Of a DNA stretch of 64,000 bases, positions 27,674 to 38,166 are shown piece by piece (the stretch's first letter is position 1; each line of letters begins with the position of its first letter). Under the pieces are notes generated by a model that did not search any database, was not told the origin of the DNA, and saw only the letters and a program-made list of their open reading frames with translations. The stretch is from Strix aluco. Lineage: Eukaryota; Chordata; Aves; Strigiformes; Strigidae. The stretch is from assembly GCF_031877795.1 (NCBI RefSeq), contig NC_133931.1, forward strand, positions 24,984,264-25,048,263, read 5' to 3'. The position numbers were made by a program, and so were the translations under genes.

Positions 27674-27755
27674 TTTCCCCATCCATCACTTCACAGATGA
27701 GGGAGAGAGGGATAAAATTTTCATTGACACCTAATAGAGCACACACAGCAAATGT
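27674..27755 (+). mobile_element. Possible MIR-like SINE remnant
   Basis: The text ttttccccatccatcacttc, then acagatgagggagagaggga and agcacacacagcaaatg recalls the MIR core ('ccccattttacagatgaggaaactgagg ... tcacacagc'). Short and diverged; the call is tentative. Confidence 0.3.
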
Positions 27756-30720
27756 TTACTCAGTTCTTCTGCTTTGAAGATATTGTCAAGCTCTCTGCTG
27801 ACAGCCATTACTGTTCCTGCTTGTTTAGACACAGCTCTGAAATGCAGAGATAGGGAACATGAAAAGTATTAGACTTCGGTGATTTCACAGTGTGATGACA
27901 ATGTTATATATTACAAATCCATTGCAAATCCAAGTCTAAAAGACATACAAGTGCTGAAGTTTGAACTATAATTCAGGCTATTGGGGAGGAAAAGAGCCTG
28001 TGACCCTGAGTTCTTCCTGAACATCTAGCATTTGGAGTGCAAAAAAAAGTATTCACCTCCACCCAGTCACCAAGCATGAAAACTCTTCTCTCATTCTAGT
28101 TCTATGGGAGCATGGATGAAAAAGACCTCTGCACCCAGGAGATGAGCAGAAAGATCCTCCATGGCAATCCTACGTTAATTGTATCGAAAGAGGTCAGCCA
28201 AACACATGGACTCTCATCAGTGATCTTCAGTTCTCTTTTCTCTAGATGAACCCTGGAATGATCACTCTTTTCACAGGACCACAGGGCAACCACCCGGGCT
28301 GAGGTGAGTCGCTGACCTACCAAAGGCTGGTTTATTATTTGTTTGTCACACGAAGACGTGGTGTCAAGAACAGCTGTGTCACACACTTCTTGCAGAACAT
28401 TCCCAACAAATGCTTCTGGTCCTCACTCCATAAATTCAAACTTACATAGTTCTGGGAATATAGCATACCCAGTGTGTTATCAAGTGTGTAGGGGATGGAG
28501 AACCCCCTACCTGGAGAGCCTCCGGTGAAGCAGCCTCTGCTGATACAAGAAAGCACTGTTGGGATTTTGCTCAACAGAAAAGGATATAAACATTTTCTCT
28601 AACCTCTTGTTTGAGTTCAAGCGAAAGCACGATATGGAACACCTGAAATGAGATTTTGCTCAATTGGATGTAAAAGTCTACACTTTCTTCTATCATGTCT
28701 GCTTCCTTCTAGCAACTTGGAAGTTAATCCTCTCTTCATATTTAGAATTTTTTTCCTGTTGACAAATGGATTCATTCTTTGTAGCTTAGATAGGTTGTTG
28801 TTTAATGCATGTGGTACTTATACAGAGTTTACTGAATAATTTCATTTATTATCTTCTCATACCTATGGAGACACTATTTTTGAGATGAATGAAAAGAGGT
28901 TTCAACAACTGCACATGTCAAAACCTAATTTCAGCTATTTAACAAGCTAAAGGTATTTGTGCATTAAAAAAACCCAAAACAAACCACCTTCATCATTTTA
29001 TGAAGATCTAACAAGACCAAATTTTTAAGTAATTTCTTCTGCTGCTCATACATATCTTTCCAATAAGCTTGCCATAGAGCCAGAAGGGACTCCTGCTTGG
29101 AGGGACAGCAATACGAAAGCTAGTCTGAGTTCCCAGTAGTGCTGTATCCTGTTTACCATTGCAAAAAAGGCATATAGGAACTCAAAACAACTACTGTGTA
29201 TTTGCTTCCTGACGTTTCATGTTACAGGTTCAAGCTACATTATAAAGGCTTAAAATAACTACTACACAGAACTCAACATTGGGAATCACTGCGGAAGAGA
29301 AGCATGCATTTTCTTGTACATATTTATAGCTTTCTCTGCTTCTATGTGAGCAATTTGGACGGGTAAAGTTGTCAACATTTTATTTTCATTCAGAAACTAT
29401 GCAATGATTTATGCCTGTTAAACTTTCCATGGTTAAATCTCTCATGACTCACTTTCTAGGAATTCCTTTTACTAAACTCATCTTACTGATGAGCTAAAGC
29501 TTGATAACAGCCACAGAAAGAACAGCACAGCAGTTTTATTTAAAAGTGTGGATATTTTTCTATCCGCTTTTGAACAAGCATTAGCCTCTACATTGTGTAT
29601 AATATTATAATCTGTGATACCTTTCTGTCCTAGTGATAGAAATTTAAAGTGAAATAAAAATGGTGACTTGAAGTGTGAAAGAACTGGGAAAGTTGCTTTT
29701 AAGTACTGGCAATGATATGAATTCTCCTCAGTTGTATCACTGACATAATATCCCTAGAAAAAGGAAAATATATAGACAGTTTAGGTTAAATAACATATTG
29801 AATAATCACATCCACAAAGGTGAAGCCAAAATATTCCAGAGATTATAACACAAGTAACAAAGAACCTCAGTGAAATCACAGTTTTGAAGACTTTCCCAAA
29901 GATTCAGTCCATGCACAGGATGTCAGTTTTATCAAGATGCATGCACCACTATTATCTCAATTCCTACTAAGACTAAAGAATATAGATGCCACTCTGTAAA
30001 TCCAGATTTTTTTTTTTTGGCAAATTCTGCTTATAAAGTACATGCTTTGATAAAAAGCAGCAATGAAGTAATCTTCAGGATAAGAAAGCTTTTCTGTATT
30101 ATGCATAGAGAGGGAATGTGTGTAGGTATGTATTAATATGTTTTAAGATTCATATGAATGGTGTAAGCCTACTTGTTTTCCTTCCAGAAATCACTAACTT
30201 GGTTAACTGAGGGAAAACACAAAAATTGTTTTCTCATTTCTCTCTCTTGAATTTGCAGTCCAGAGTGTTACATATGTTCAGTGAAAAACTTTTGCACCAA
30301 ATTTTACATTTCAGCTTTAAAATTATATCAGTAGCATAAAAAGAAAGTAGCAACTCATTTATGTGCAGAACAGCTTGGCTGAGGTAGGAACTTCTGTATC
30401 GCAAACTTAACATTAGGGCTGACTGGCTGCATGGCTTTTGGAAAACCATTTGACCTATTTTCTTTTCCCATACTGCCTCACTGTACGGCCACCGACTTTG
30501 TGAAAAAGACTTAGCGTGTGTGTGACAGTCCAAAGCTGTGAAATGATATATGTAGACGGCATTGTGTGTGACCATTTCACATACATAATTGCCCCACATC
30601 ATTCCTGGACACAGAGTACTATTAGTTTAAAATGGATATGCCTAATGTCCAAAGATCTATTTTGAAATAGCAGTATCTGGAGGAGGAATATTTCTTTTTG
30701 TTTGTCATGACAAATAGTAA

Positions 30721-30770
30721 ATGCAAATAGTGATGCAAATGCAAGTAATGCAAGTAATGCAAATGCAAAC
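30721..30770 (+). promoter_or_regulatory. Clustered octamer (ATGCAAAT) motifs
   Basis: Three exact ATGCAAAT octamers (30721-30728, 30733-30740, 30757-30764) lie within 50 bp. They are interleaved with three near matches (atgcaagt at 30739 and 30748, atgcaaac at 30763). ATGCAAAT is the POU/Oct-factor binding octamer. The block also looks like a degenerate short tandem repeat (atgcaaat / atgcaagta), which may be how the cluster arose. No function is shown. Confidence 0.5.
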
Positions 30771-30961
30771 AGTAATTACTAAAAGACACATTTTACAGAT
30801 GAATCCTCATGCAGCTAAAAGGCTGCTGCTTACTCTTCTCCTCCAACTGAACCTCACCTCCACCATGAACTGACATTTTACATGCATCATGTATCTTAAT
30901 GCAGTGTTGTTAAATCAGGTTACACCAAACATGAGCACCAAACACCACTACCAACATTTAA

Positions 30962-31070
30962 CAGTGAAACTGAGGTAGGTTTAGGTAGTGTCCCCCAAAT
31001 CACCCAGCAAAGCAGAGTAAAACATTGGTACTTGAAGCCACAGTCACTGCCTCAGTGTTATTGTGTTCTA
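30962..31070 (+). mobile_element. MIR-like SINE remnant
   Basis: gaaactgaggtaggtttagg, then gtgtcccccaaatcacccag-caaagcagagt, then ttggtacttgaagccacagt matches the order of the MIR 3' half ('gaaactgaggc...ttaagtgacttgcccaaggtcacacagcaagtcagtggcag ... gggaatagaaccc'). Diverged and ancient. Confidence 0.55.
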
Positions 31071-34000
31071 ATTTTTGTGGTCCCTCCTCCAGAGTTTTCC
31101 TCTTTGGTTTCCATAAACTTGATTTTCACATAGTTACATAGACTGATGATGAAAACTCATTGTATTGATCACAAAGTTCTGTCTGCCAGTAACATAGACC
31201 AGCAATAATGGCAAGTGGTGTCCCTGATGAAGCTCTCACCCATGTGCCTATGTGTTGCTCCTCAGAGTCATCACAATTGCATCTTGCAGTTCCTGAGCCC
31301 CAAGGCACAAGATCCACAGATTTTTTCAGTTGGTTAGTCATTCCTAATATCCATATCACAGTACAGATGCTGAGAAAGACAGAGTGAAAGACTGAAACAA
31401 CCCCAGAAAATAGAAACTTAACATAAACTTCACTGTCCTGAAGTGAAATCAAACTGCAAGCTAAACACAGAGCTGGATACAATGTTGTCGTCGAGGTCCT
31501 TCCTCCAAGGGCAAAGAGAATTACTAAGAAGAGAGGCGCTTTTAGGCCTTTATTAGGTGCTAGCACAATGTATTTATCAAACAGTTGTAACTACAAATCA
31601 CAGCTCCGTAGCTGGCCAAACCTCTGTGCAAAAGGGCTGGAGCTTCCAGAAGTAATGACCATGAAAGAATAAGGTGTGCATGTATACAGTGCTTCCATGC
31701 CTTTGCTGTAGACAGAAGATTACAAAAGGTGTAAGTTATAACATTTTCATAAGTGTGGTGCGGTGCAAAGATAAAATGGACCAGTGCACAAAATACTACT
31801 ACTATTATATGTGATCAGGCTCTCCTATCATGTAGCAGAAAAGAGAAGAATAAAAAAAAAGAAGATGCTTCTTTTCCAGAAAGTCTTGAATTTTCCCATT
31901 CAAGAGCTGCAATGCATGCATCATTAATTTCTACGCAGAAAACATTGTTCACTTCAACCAGCAATTAGTGGTAACATTTCTATCCTGTGCAGTGATGAGA
32001 ATTTTATGCTAATCATTACATAGCAGTAAATTAATCATTTGGGCACATTTAGATGGTATGTATATTTCATGAGACAGATATAGATATCAAGATCAGTTTG
32101 ATATTTACTCATGGTAAATGAAAGTGTCTCAAATCATTATGGGGGAAGCATGCTAACTAAATACACAGCCAGCAGTGTTTGCAGTGTAGCAGCAGCAGAA
32201 GCACCACTTCATCTCTTGTTCCAGGGAATAGCTCTCTTTCTTTGTTTTCAATTATTTTAAGGGAGGAAAAAATCTTGTGGGATCACATAGAACTGAATCA
32301 TTCAAAGAGACAGTGAAACTCCAATAATGCCTTGACACATGAAGGGCAAAAGCACCAACTCAGTTTCCTATCCTGCAATTCTTCTTCTATTACTGGCAAA
32401 ATTACCTACATTACATTATGCAGTATTGAAAAGAGACTTTTCATCAGTATTTGTGCTATAGTCTAGTCGGGTAAATGAATAATGTATTCAACTCATCCCT
32501 CTGTAACTATGTCTGAAAGCTTTGAGTTGTAGCAGAAAGGAAGGCTACCCAGGGGCCTTCCTTCTCAGCAGATGCAAGAGATTTGTAATACCTTGAGGAA
32601 AATGTTTATTTGAAATTTAAATTTTGGACATATATTTAAATACTACCACTGTTTTTTTAACTCTCAGCTCACAGATCTTTGCAGGCAAAAAGCAATCTAG
32701 TCTGAAGCTGATAGTGTTTTATTTCATTGGAGGGAAACGTACACATGGTCCCTTTATCTTAGAGTGTCGTCAAAATACTTATGAAAAGCACAGATTTACG
32801 GCAGCTGACCCTGACAATAATAGTAATATAAATAATATCCTCATCTACAACTTTCTCAACTAAAGTTGAGAAAGATTCTCAAAGATCAAAGGCAGCATGC
32901 CAATGGGAAGCAAAGTTGTGTTGGCTTACCTGGATCGCTTCAGAAGTGCCCTTGAACTAAAAATTGACCAACTGATACATGTTTAATTGCCACCAAGTGA
33001 AACAGCATAATTGCTACATTGGCAGCAATAAAGATAAGCTATTGCACGGAAGATAAAAAATCCCACTGGGAAAGGAAAGAAATTTATTAACATCTCTTTG
33101 TCGATGGAAATTTCTGAGAGCAGTACATATGAACTGCCAGGTTATCAGGACAGCACTGTGAACAGCTGAACTTTTAGGTTTGAGAACTACTACAGATCGG
33201 ACAAATAAGAATAGTTGAATCAAAAAGACAATGTCTTATTTTAATGAGATCTGTTTTTACATGTAAAAAAATCTTTGTTTTTCAATTTGAGAACTAAAAT
33301 ATTCTTAATTTCACAATTTCTATAAAAATAAGATGGCAATTCTGATTTTTGAACATATTTTTCAAAATCCACTCTGCAAAGCTTCTCTCTAGAATTGCAT
33401 ATCTGAAGTTGACATTATAAAGGTTAACTTTTCATCAGGGGTGCCATGGTCTTAATTTTACAGCCTATTTTATGTAGCCTAGGAGCCAACAAACACATCT
33501 TGGGATGTGCTGTGGTGCCACGTGCATACTGCAGCATTCTTCTCTGCACAGAGTATTCTTGTCTGCAGAGATTCTCCATTTGACTTGAGGCAATGGAGAA
33601 AAACACAAATAAACCCCATTTCCAAGTGAACACAGGTTAATATTTGTAAATGCAACTTCACAAAAAACCTTTCTGAATCTCTGATGTACAAAGTGGCATA
33701 CCTTGCAGAGAAGAAGATGTGGAATGCAGTTCAGGAAAGTCAGTAATATTCTGTGAAGGCTGGGTTTAGAGACAGCTGAGGATCTGTCAGTGGTGACCAC
33801 CACCAGCTATGCTCTTGTCAAACAAATCAGAAAAAAGAAGCATAGGCATCATGCCTTGAAAGCAGAGTAAAGTTTTGCTAACTTTATTTCAATACTGTTT
33901 CTTTAAAAAGAAAGAGCAGAGTATCTCCAGGCAGCTTTTATGTTCCTAAAATGATTTGGAGGGAAAAATGAAATATTTAATAAATTTGATGTAAAACCTA

Positions 34001-35054
34001 TTATCATGGTAAACATAACATGGTTATTAATTCTATAAAAATGAATGGCTCATCACTCAGCTATTGCTCCACTACGGAACTGATTAACAGCACCAGGGAC
34101 TGCCTGCCATTTGGTTTAATATTCTGTGTTGTTCGTTATGTTAGTTGCTTGGTGTTGATTATATTGCAGCAGTTATTCACATCAGTAAGTTTGCTTGTTG
34201 TAAAATTTAAAATCACAAACAAGGATCGTGTCACAAAGAAATGAGCAGAAATCATCTGCCTTAAAATATTTCCCAATGTCAGCTATATCTTCTCTACAGA
34301 TACCTCTGAAATTCATCTGAATATTCATAACATTCAAGCAGGAAAAAAAACCAACACCAAAACTCAACAAAGTATACAAGAATCAAATTCCCAGATTAAT
34401 CCCTCCATCAAAGTGCATATGTACCAGCATCCTCTCACCCGTCTTCTAGCAGGGGAGAACATCCCCGCAAGAGAGGGGCAGCTGGGAATGACTTCAGCAG
34501 CCTGAATCGAAATCTGCTCTTACACTTCGTTTGGATATCAGCTGGCAGGTAGTGAAGGTCACAAATCACAGCTGTGATGTTGTTTCTGAAACATCATGGC
34601 ATTTCAGAGAAAAACTGCCATATGAAATTCTCTGTATGTCACTATGGCAAGTCTTTCATCAGAAATAAAAGGACACGCACAGCTTTCCACGGGGAGGTGC
34701 CCGAAGAAACACAGGAGATCTGGGAGTCCTGTGGTTGGCTTTCGGTCCTCTATGTCCTGGTTTATGTGAGTCTCACATGAAGCAACTCTTAGTAAGATTT
34801 AACAGCGGGAGCTGAATGAACTGTTAAAAGTCCTATTACTTTAGCATTTTGACTATTATTTGACCATTTTACCACATATTACCATTAAAACAGCCAAGAT
34901 TAATTTGTCCTATAACCTGAAAACTGTATAGATACTACAGTATTATCTTAAGAGAGTAAAAAGAAAGGGCTGTTTTATTAATAGTACATCATTCTAATGC
35001 ACAGAGTAAAAGACAGAAAACAAGCCCATAAAAGTGTACACTAACTCAACACAT
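31071..35054. other. CPQ downstream flank, no gene seen
   Basis: AT-rich unique sequence immediately beyond the CPQ 3' end. It contains a minus-strand open frame of 146 codons (31126-31566) with two hydrophobic stretches but no family I recognise, and a perfect 11-bp palindrome at 32851-32874. An alternative distal CPQ poly-A signal lies at 34974-34979. Confidence 0.55.
32851..32874. repeat. Perfect 11-bp inverted repeat with 2-nt loop
   Basis: ctttctcaact and agttgagaaag are exact reverse complements separated by aa, making a 24-bp near-palindrome. The surroundings are AT-rich and have no other symmetry. It could be a replication-slippage product or a dimeric protein site; nothing nearby decides. 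Confidence 0.9.
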
Positions 35055-35376
35055 TAGTAATTCTGACGCAGCAAATTTATTTGGTATAGTTTTCCTGCTG
35101 CACAGGATCACTTTGCATACAAAGAGGTACCATACCTTCATCAGAAATTTAAAAGGTACTTAAAAGAAGAAATTTTAAGTGAAAATCACAAATGGAAGGT
35201 ATCAAAACAGCAAAAAGGAACAGGAATGTGTAGAGGAGCATGTGCTTTGAGGAAAACAGACATAATAATGCACAAAATCAGGGTGAAAAACAGAATTTCT
35301 CACAGCTGTAGACCACATGCATTAGTGGACTCACAATCTTTACTGAAGAACAGAAATCTTCTTTCTTGCTGTTTTA
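35055..35376 (-). other. CPQ: Probable CPQ 3' untranslated region
   Basis: This stretch lies directly after the CPQ stop in transcript order (decreasing coordinates). It is AT-rich, and I saw no further splice signals or domain-bearing reading frame on the minus strand. The left limit is inferred from the AATAAA at 35076-35081 and the GT-rich stretch beyond it. That would give a UTR of about 320 nt. A longer isoform could use the AATAAA at 34974-34979. An open frame on the opposite strand over 35226-35516 is only a shadow of the exon and UTR. Confidence 0.6.
35076..35081 (-). terminator. Candidate CPQ polyadenylation signal AATAAA
   Basis: The plus-strand TTTATT reads AATAAA on the minus strand, about 295 nt after the CPQ stop. 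About 20-35 nt further along the transcript there is a GT-rich stretch (tgtgttgagttagtgt, about 35043-35058), the usual arrangement of a cleavage site and downstream element. A second AATAAA lies at 34974-34979, followed by a T-rich stretch. Confidence 0.55.
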
Positions 35377-35537
35377 TTACCTTGGCAACATCTCCTCCAT
35401 GTCAGCAATTACATAGGAGACAACAGTCCAAACAGCAGCACAGAGATTCATCTGGTTTGGATCCTGAACTGTCATCGTGTCCCCTTGAGAATGATGAAAC
35501 CAGAAGTATTTACTGAGGTCATCATGCAAGCTGGCAC
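35377..35537 (-). CDS. CPQ: CPQ terminal coding exon (carboxypeptidase Q, M28 family), partial gene
   Basis: Read on the minus strand, a pyrimidine-rich acceptor (ttttctctgtag) ends at 35538. It is followed by 2 nt completing a split glycine codon (phase 1), then 52 codons and TAA at 35377-35379. The peptide runs from ASLHDDLSKYFWFHHSQGDT to a tail ending ADMEEMLPR. I recognise this as the C-terminus of carboxypeptidase Q, a secreted or lysosomal zinc dipeptidase that releases amino acids from dipeptides. Family knowledge: the second His of the FHHS motif corresponds to the last zinc ligand (His434 in human), and the Asp-Thr four residues later is also conserved; both are present. The residue two after the ligand is Gln where I recall His in human. 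The tail ends at Arg, one residue short of the human Ser end. The earlier exons, with the signal peptide and the other zinc ligands, must lie above 35537 and were not recognised, so only the 3' end of the gene is seen here. Confidence 0.95.
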
Positions 35538-36149
35538 CTACAGAGAAAAATGGGCAATATTCCATTTTAAGAATACAAATATTTAAAGAACCATATAAAC
35601 TTGAATCCATTCCTGGGCTGTTTATGATTAAATCCACATGCAACTGTATAAAGTTCCACATAATAACTGCACAGTGCTGTGGCATGTGCAGTTTGTAGGT
35701 TTTAAGTTAATTGATTTGAGTGAGCATGAGGCAGCAAAAATTCACACCGGGGAAAAGCTGACCTTCCCCTGGGAGTCTCATTTCCTCATCAACAGTATAT
35801 ATCCATTTTCCTCTAAGACTACCAGAGTCCAAGCAGGAAAATCCCTACAGTAACCCCACACGCAGCCGTGCTTCTTCCATTCTTCATCCCACTGTTGCGA
35901 TGATGAGTTACGACTGAGTAATGGAATCTCTCCTTGCTGTTATTTGTCTTAGGGAATGCTTTGGAATTTGCTTCTGGTTTTGAGCCTCTGTTCATCACAA
36001 GGATGTGCTGTTTCAGAGCTGTTTTCCAGATAACCTGGGGTAACCCAGCTAGCCCTGGACTACATTACCCTCGCAATCAGGAGTCCTCATCAGCTGGGAC
36101 AGAAGCAAGTTAGGTGAAACCACAGTTCTTTCCACTCAGGATCAACTGA

Positions 36150-36166
36150 CTCCCTCTGGGGGCACA
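36150..36166 (+). promoter_or_regulatory. CTCF-like motif in the CPQ last intron
   Basis: The sequence actccctctgggggcac fits the CTCF core in its CCCTCTGGGGGC form. It lies about 600 bp upstream of the CPQ terminal exon in transcript order. Motif evidence only. Confidence 0.3.
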
Positions 36167-37731
36167 CAAGCAGGGAAAGGACAACTCTTCCCCCAGTCAG
36201 GTGGGCTCAGGAAGCACAAATAATGCCACTGAGGCATCAGTCAAGGCCCCAAGGCAGACCAAAACCAAGAAGAGCAGGAGAAGCTGCCACCCCACTAGCT
36301 CTGCAGCAGAGACACCAGTAGGGATTTTCACCCTGGCCATTCTCTGCCTGATCCAGTCCCCACTGACCCACTCTGACCCCCTGTCCGCTTGCAATATCTT
36401 CTCTCCCAGTTCATTACCTCTGCCTCTTCTTCTCTGGTTTTATCAGCCTCCATCTGCTTTGTTTTAATCTCAAAACCCCTTCCATCATTAGCAGAATTCC
36501 ACTCCAAATTTTGGAAATAAGTAAATGGGATATTTTCCCCCACCCTACTGATTCACTGCTTGCAATTCCTTTGTGTTGATTCCCGTGGCCTGCCCACTGA
36601 TCAAGTCTAGGAGGTGCACAGCTCCCAGGGTAGGATCCACCTAACACAACAGGATCCCCTCCTCGCTTGGTCATCAGACCTAGAGAACAAGTACAGATGT
36701 GAATCCACAAGTAAGTGCTAGAGGCCCCAGGTGGAAACACAGACTGAGGCTACTCCTACCATGCCAACTAAGACAGAAAAACCCAGGATTGTTTGATTAT
36801 AAAGATGATGTAAATAAATTATTCATATATTTATTTACACACAGTGGAAATCAGTCTCAGATGATGAGGGTTTTGATAAACTCATGTGTGCTCATAAGAC
36901 TTACTGTTATGATTTTTCTTGGTTTCCTTGAGATGTCTGAAGCCTTTGAAGAGAATGAAAGCAAAATTTCTCACAGCATAACTGTACATTCGTATAATAC
37001 ATATCTTTTGATCACTCATATAGTCATTCAGGATAGAGTCCAGCTCTCACTGTGGTTAAGAGGCATGTTTCTATTGCTGTAATGGGGACTGACTTGAACT
37101 GCTTGTTTCACTGCTATTTTAGAGAGAAGGAATAGAAAGGTAATGCATTTTATAATTACATCCAAGATCCCTTCATAAAAGAGATGATATGCAGAAAGAC
37201 CAAATGCTGTAGCATATGGTTATACGGTATTGTGATAGATTTCATTTTAAGAGGCTCTTCTTGCTCTTAAGAGACCTGTTTCCTTCTGACTGGAAGCAAT
37301 GCAATCCCACAGAAGTCACTGTGCTGTTACAGGTTGCTGAATTATGTTCCAATAATTTCAGCACTGAATTTATGTCAACTCATATTCACTTTCAAAATTT
37401 GATTCTGAATTCTTTTAAATATATACAACCACAAAAGGGTTGAACAATGATAAATTCTTTAACTGATGGACTTCTGCACTACAGACACATTAAAAGTTAA
37501 TCCACTGAGGCAAAACCATTACAATTTTTGACCACTTTTGTAAGACTCAAGACAAAAATTGGTTGCCTGGAATTTGTCATAGACATTTAACTAACCATGG
37601 TAACTATGGATTTACAGAGTAGCATTTTATCTCCATGAATGGAACTATAAAAATAGCCTTTGCTTTGTAATATTTAACTCCCTGAAATGCTGAAACAGAA
37701 TTTTTTCTCTAAGTTGATTTTAAAAATCAGA

Positions 37732-38166
37732 AAATCACAGAATCACAGAATCATCTAGGTTGGAAAAGACCTTGAAGATCATCTAGTCCAACCATTAACC
37801 TAACACTGACAGCTCCCAACTACACCATATCCCTCAGCGCTATGTCAACCCGACTCTTAAACACCTCCAGGGATGGGGACTCCACCACTGCCCTGGGCAG
37901 CCCATTCCAACGCCTAACAACCTGTTCTGTAAAGAAATGCTTCCTAATATCCAGTCTAAACCTTCCCTGATGCAACTTGAGGCCATTACCTCTTGTCCTA
38001 TCGCTTATTACTTGGTTAAAGAGACTCATCCCCAGCTCTCTTCAACTTCCTTTCAGGTAGTTGTAGAGGGCGATGAGGTCTCCCCTCAGCCTCCTCTTCT
38101 CTAGACTAAACAACCCCAGTTCCCTCAGCCGCTCCTCATAAGACATGTCCTCCAGACCCTTCAAAT
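37732..38166 (-). mobile_element. CR1 LINE, 5'-truncated 3' end
   Basis: Read on the minus strand this starts at 'ggtctggaggacatgtct', encodes the C-terminus of CR1 ORF2, and ends with the typical 3' tail 'ggttggactagatgatcttc ... aacctagatgattctgtg', with the 8-bp unit repeated. The ORF2 end is open for at least 69 codons to a TAG at 37820-37822, with the family's motif [20 protein letters not shown]. Only about 435 bp remain, too short for reverse transcriptase activity. It is the least diverged CR1 copy here, so probably the youngest. No target-site duplication was evident, as is usual for CR1. Confidence 0.93.

Larger units (their letters stand above)
26996..30961. other. Gene-poor flanking DNA, no gene seen
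   Basis: AT-rich unique sequence. It contains a possible further MIR-like fragment at 27674-27755 and the ATGCAAAT cluster at 30721-30770. Short open frames near 28.1-28.6 kb and 30.2-30.6 kb on the minus strand have no recognisable domain. Confidence 0.55.

Noticed and set aside
35226..35516. 96-codon plus-strand frame over the CPQ exon
   Set aside because: It is the antisense shadow of the CPQ terminal exon and its UTR. The minus-strand frame has the splice site and family match.
34574..35853. Zinc-finger-like peptide scraps on the plus strand (CHYGKSFIRNK near 34.64 kb; KIHTGEKLTF near 35.74 kb)
   Set aside because: They recall C2H2 finger and linker text. However, the Cys spacing is wrong in the first, the second has no paired Cys or His, they are about 1.1 kb apart, and no further finger units occur. 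The words are too short to support a degraded zinc-finger gene.
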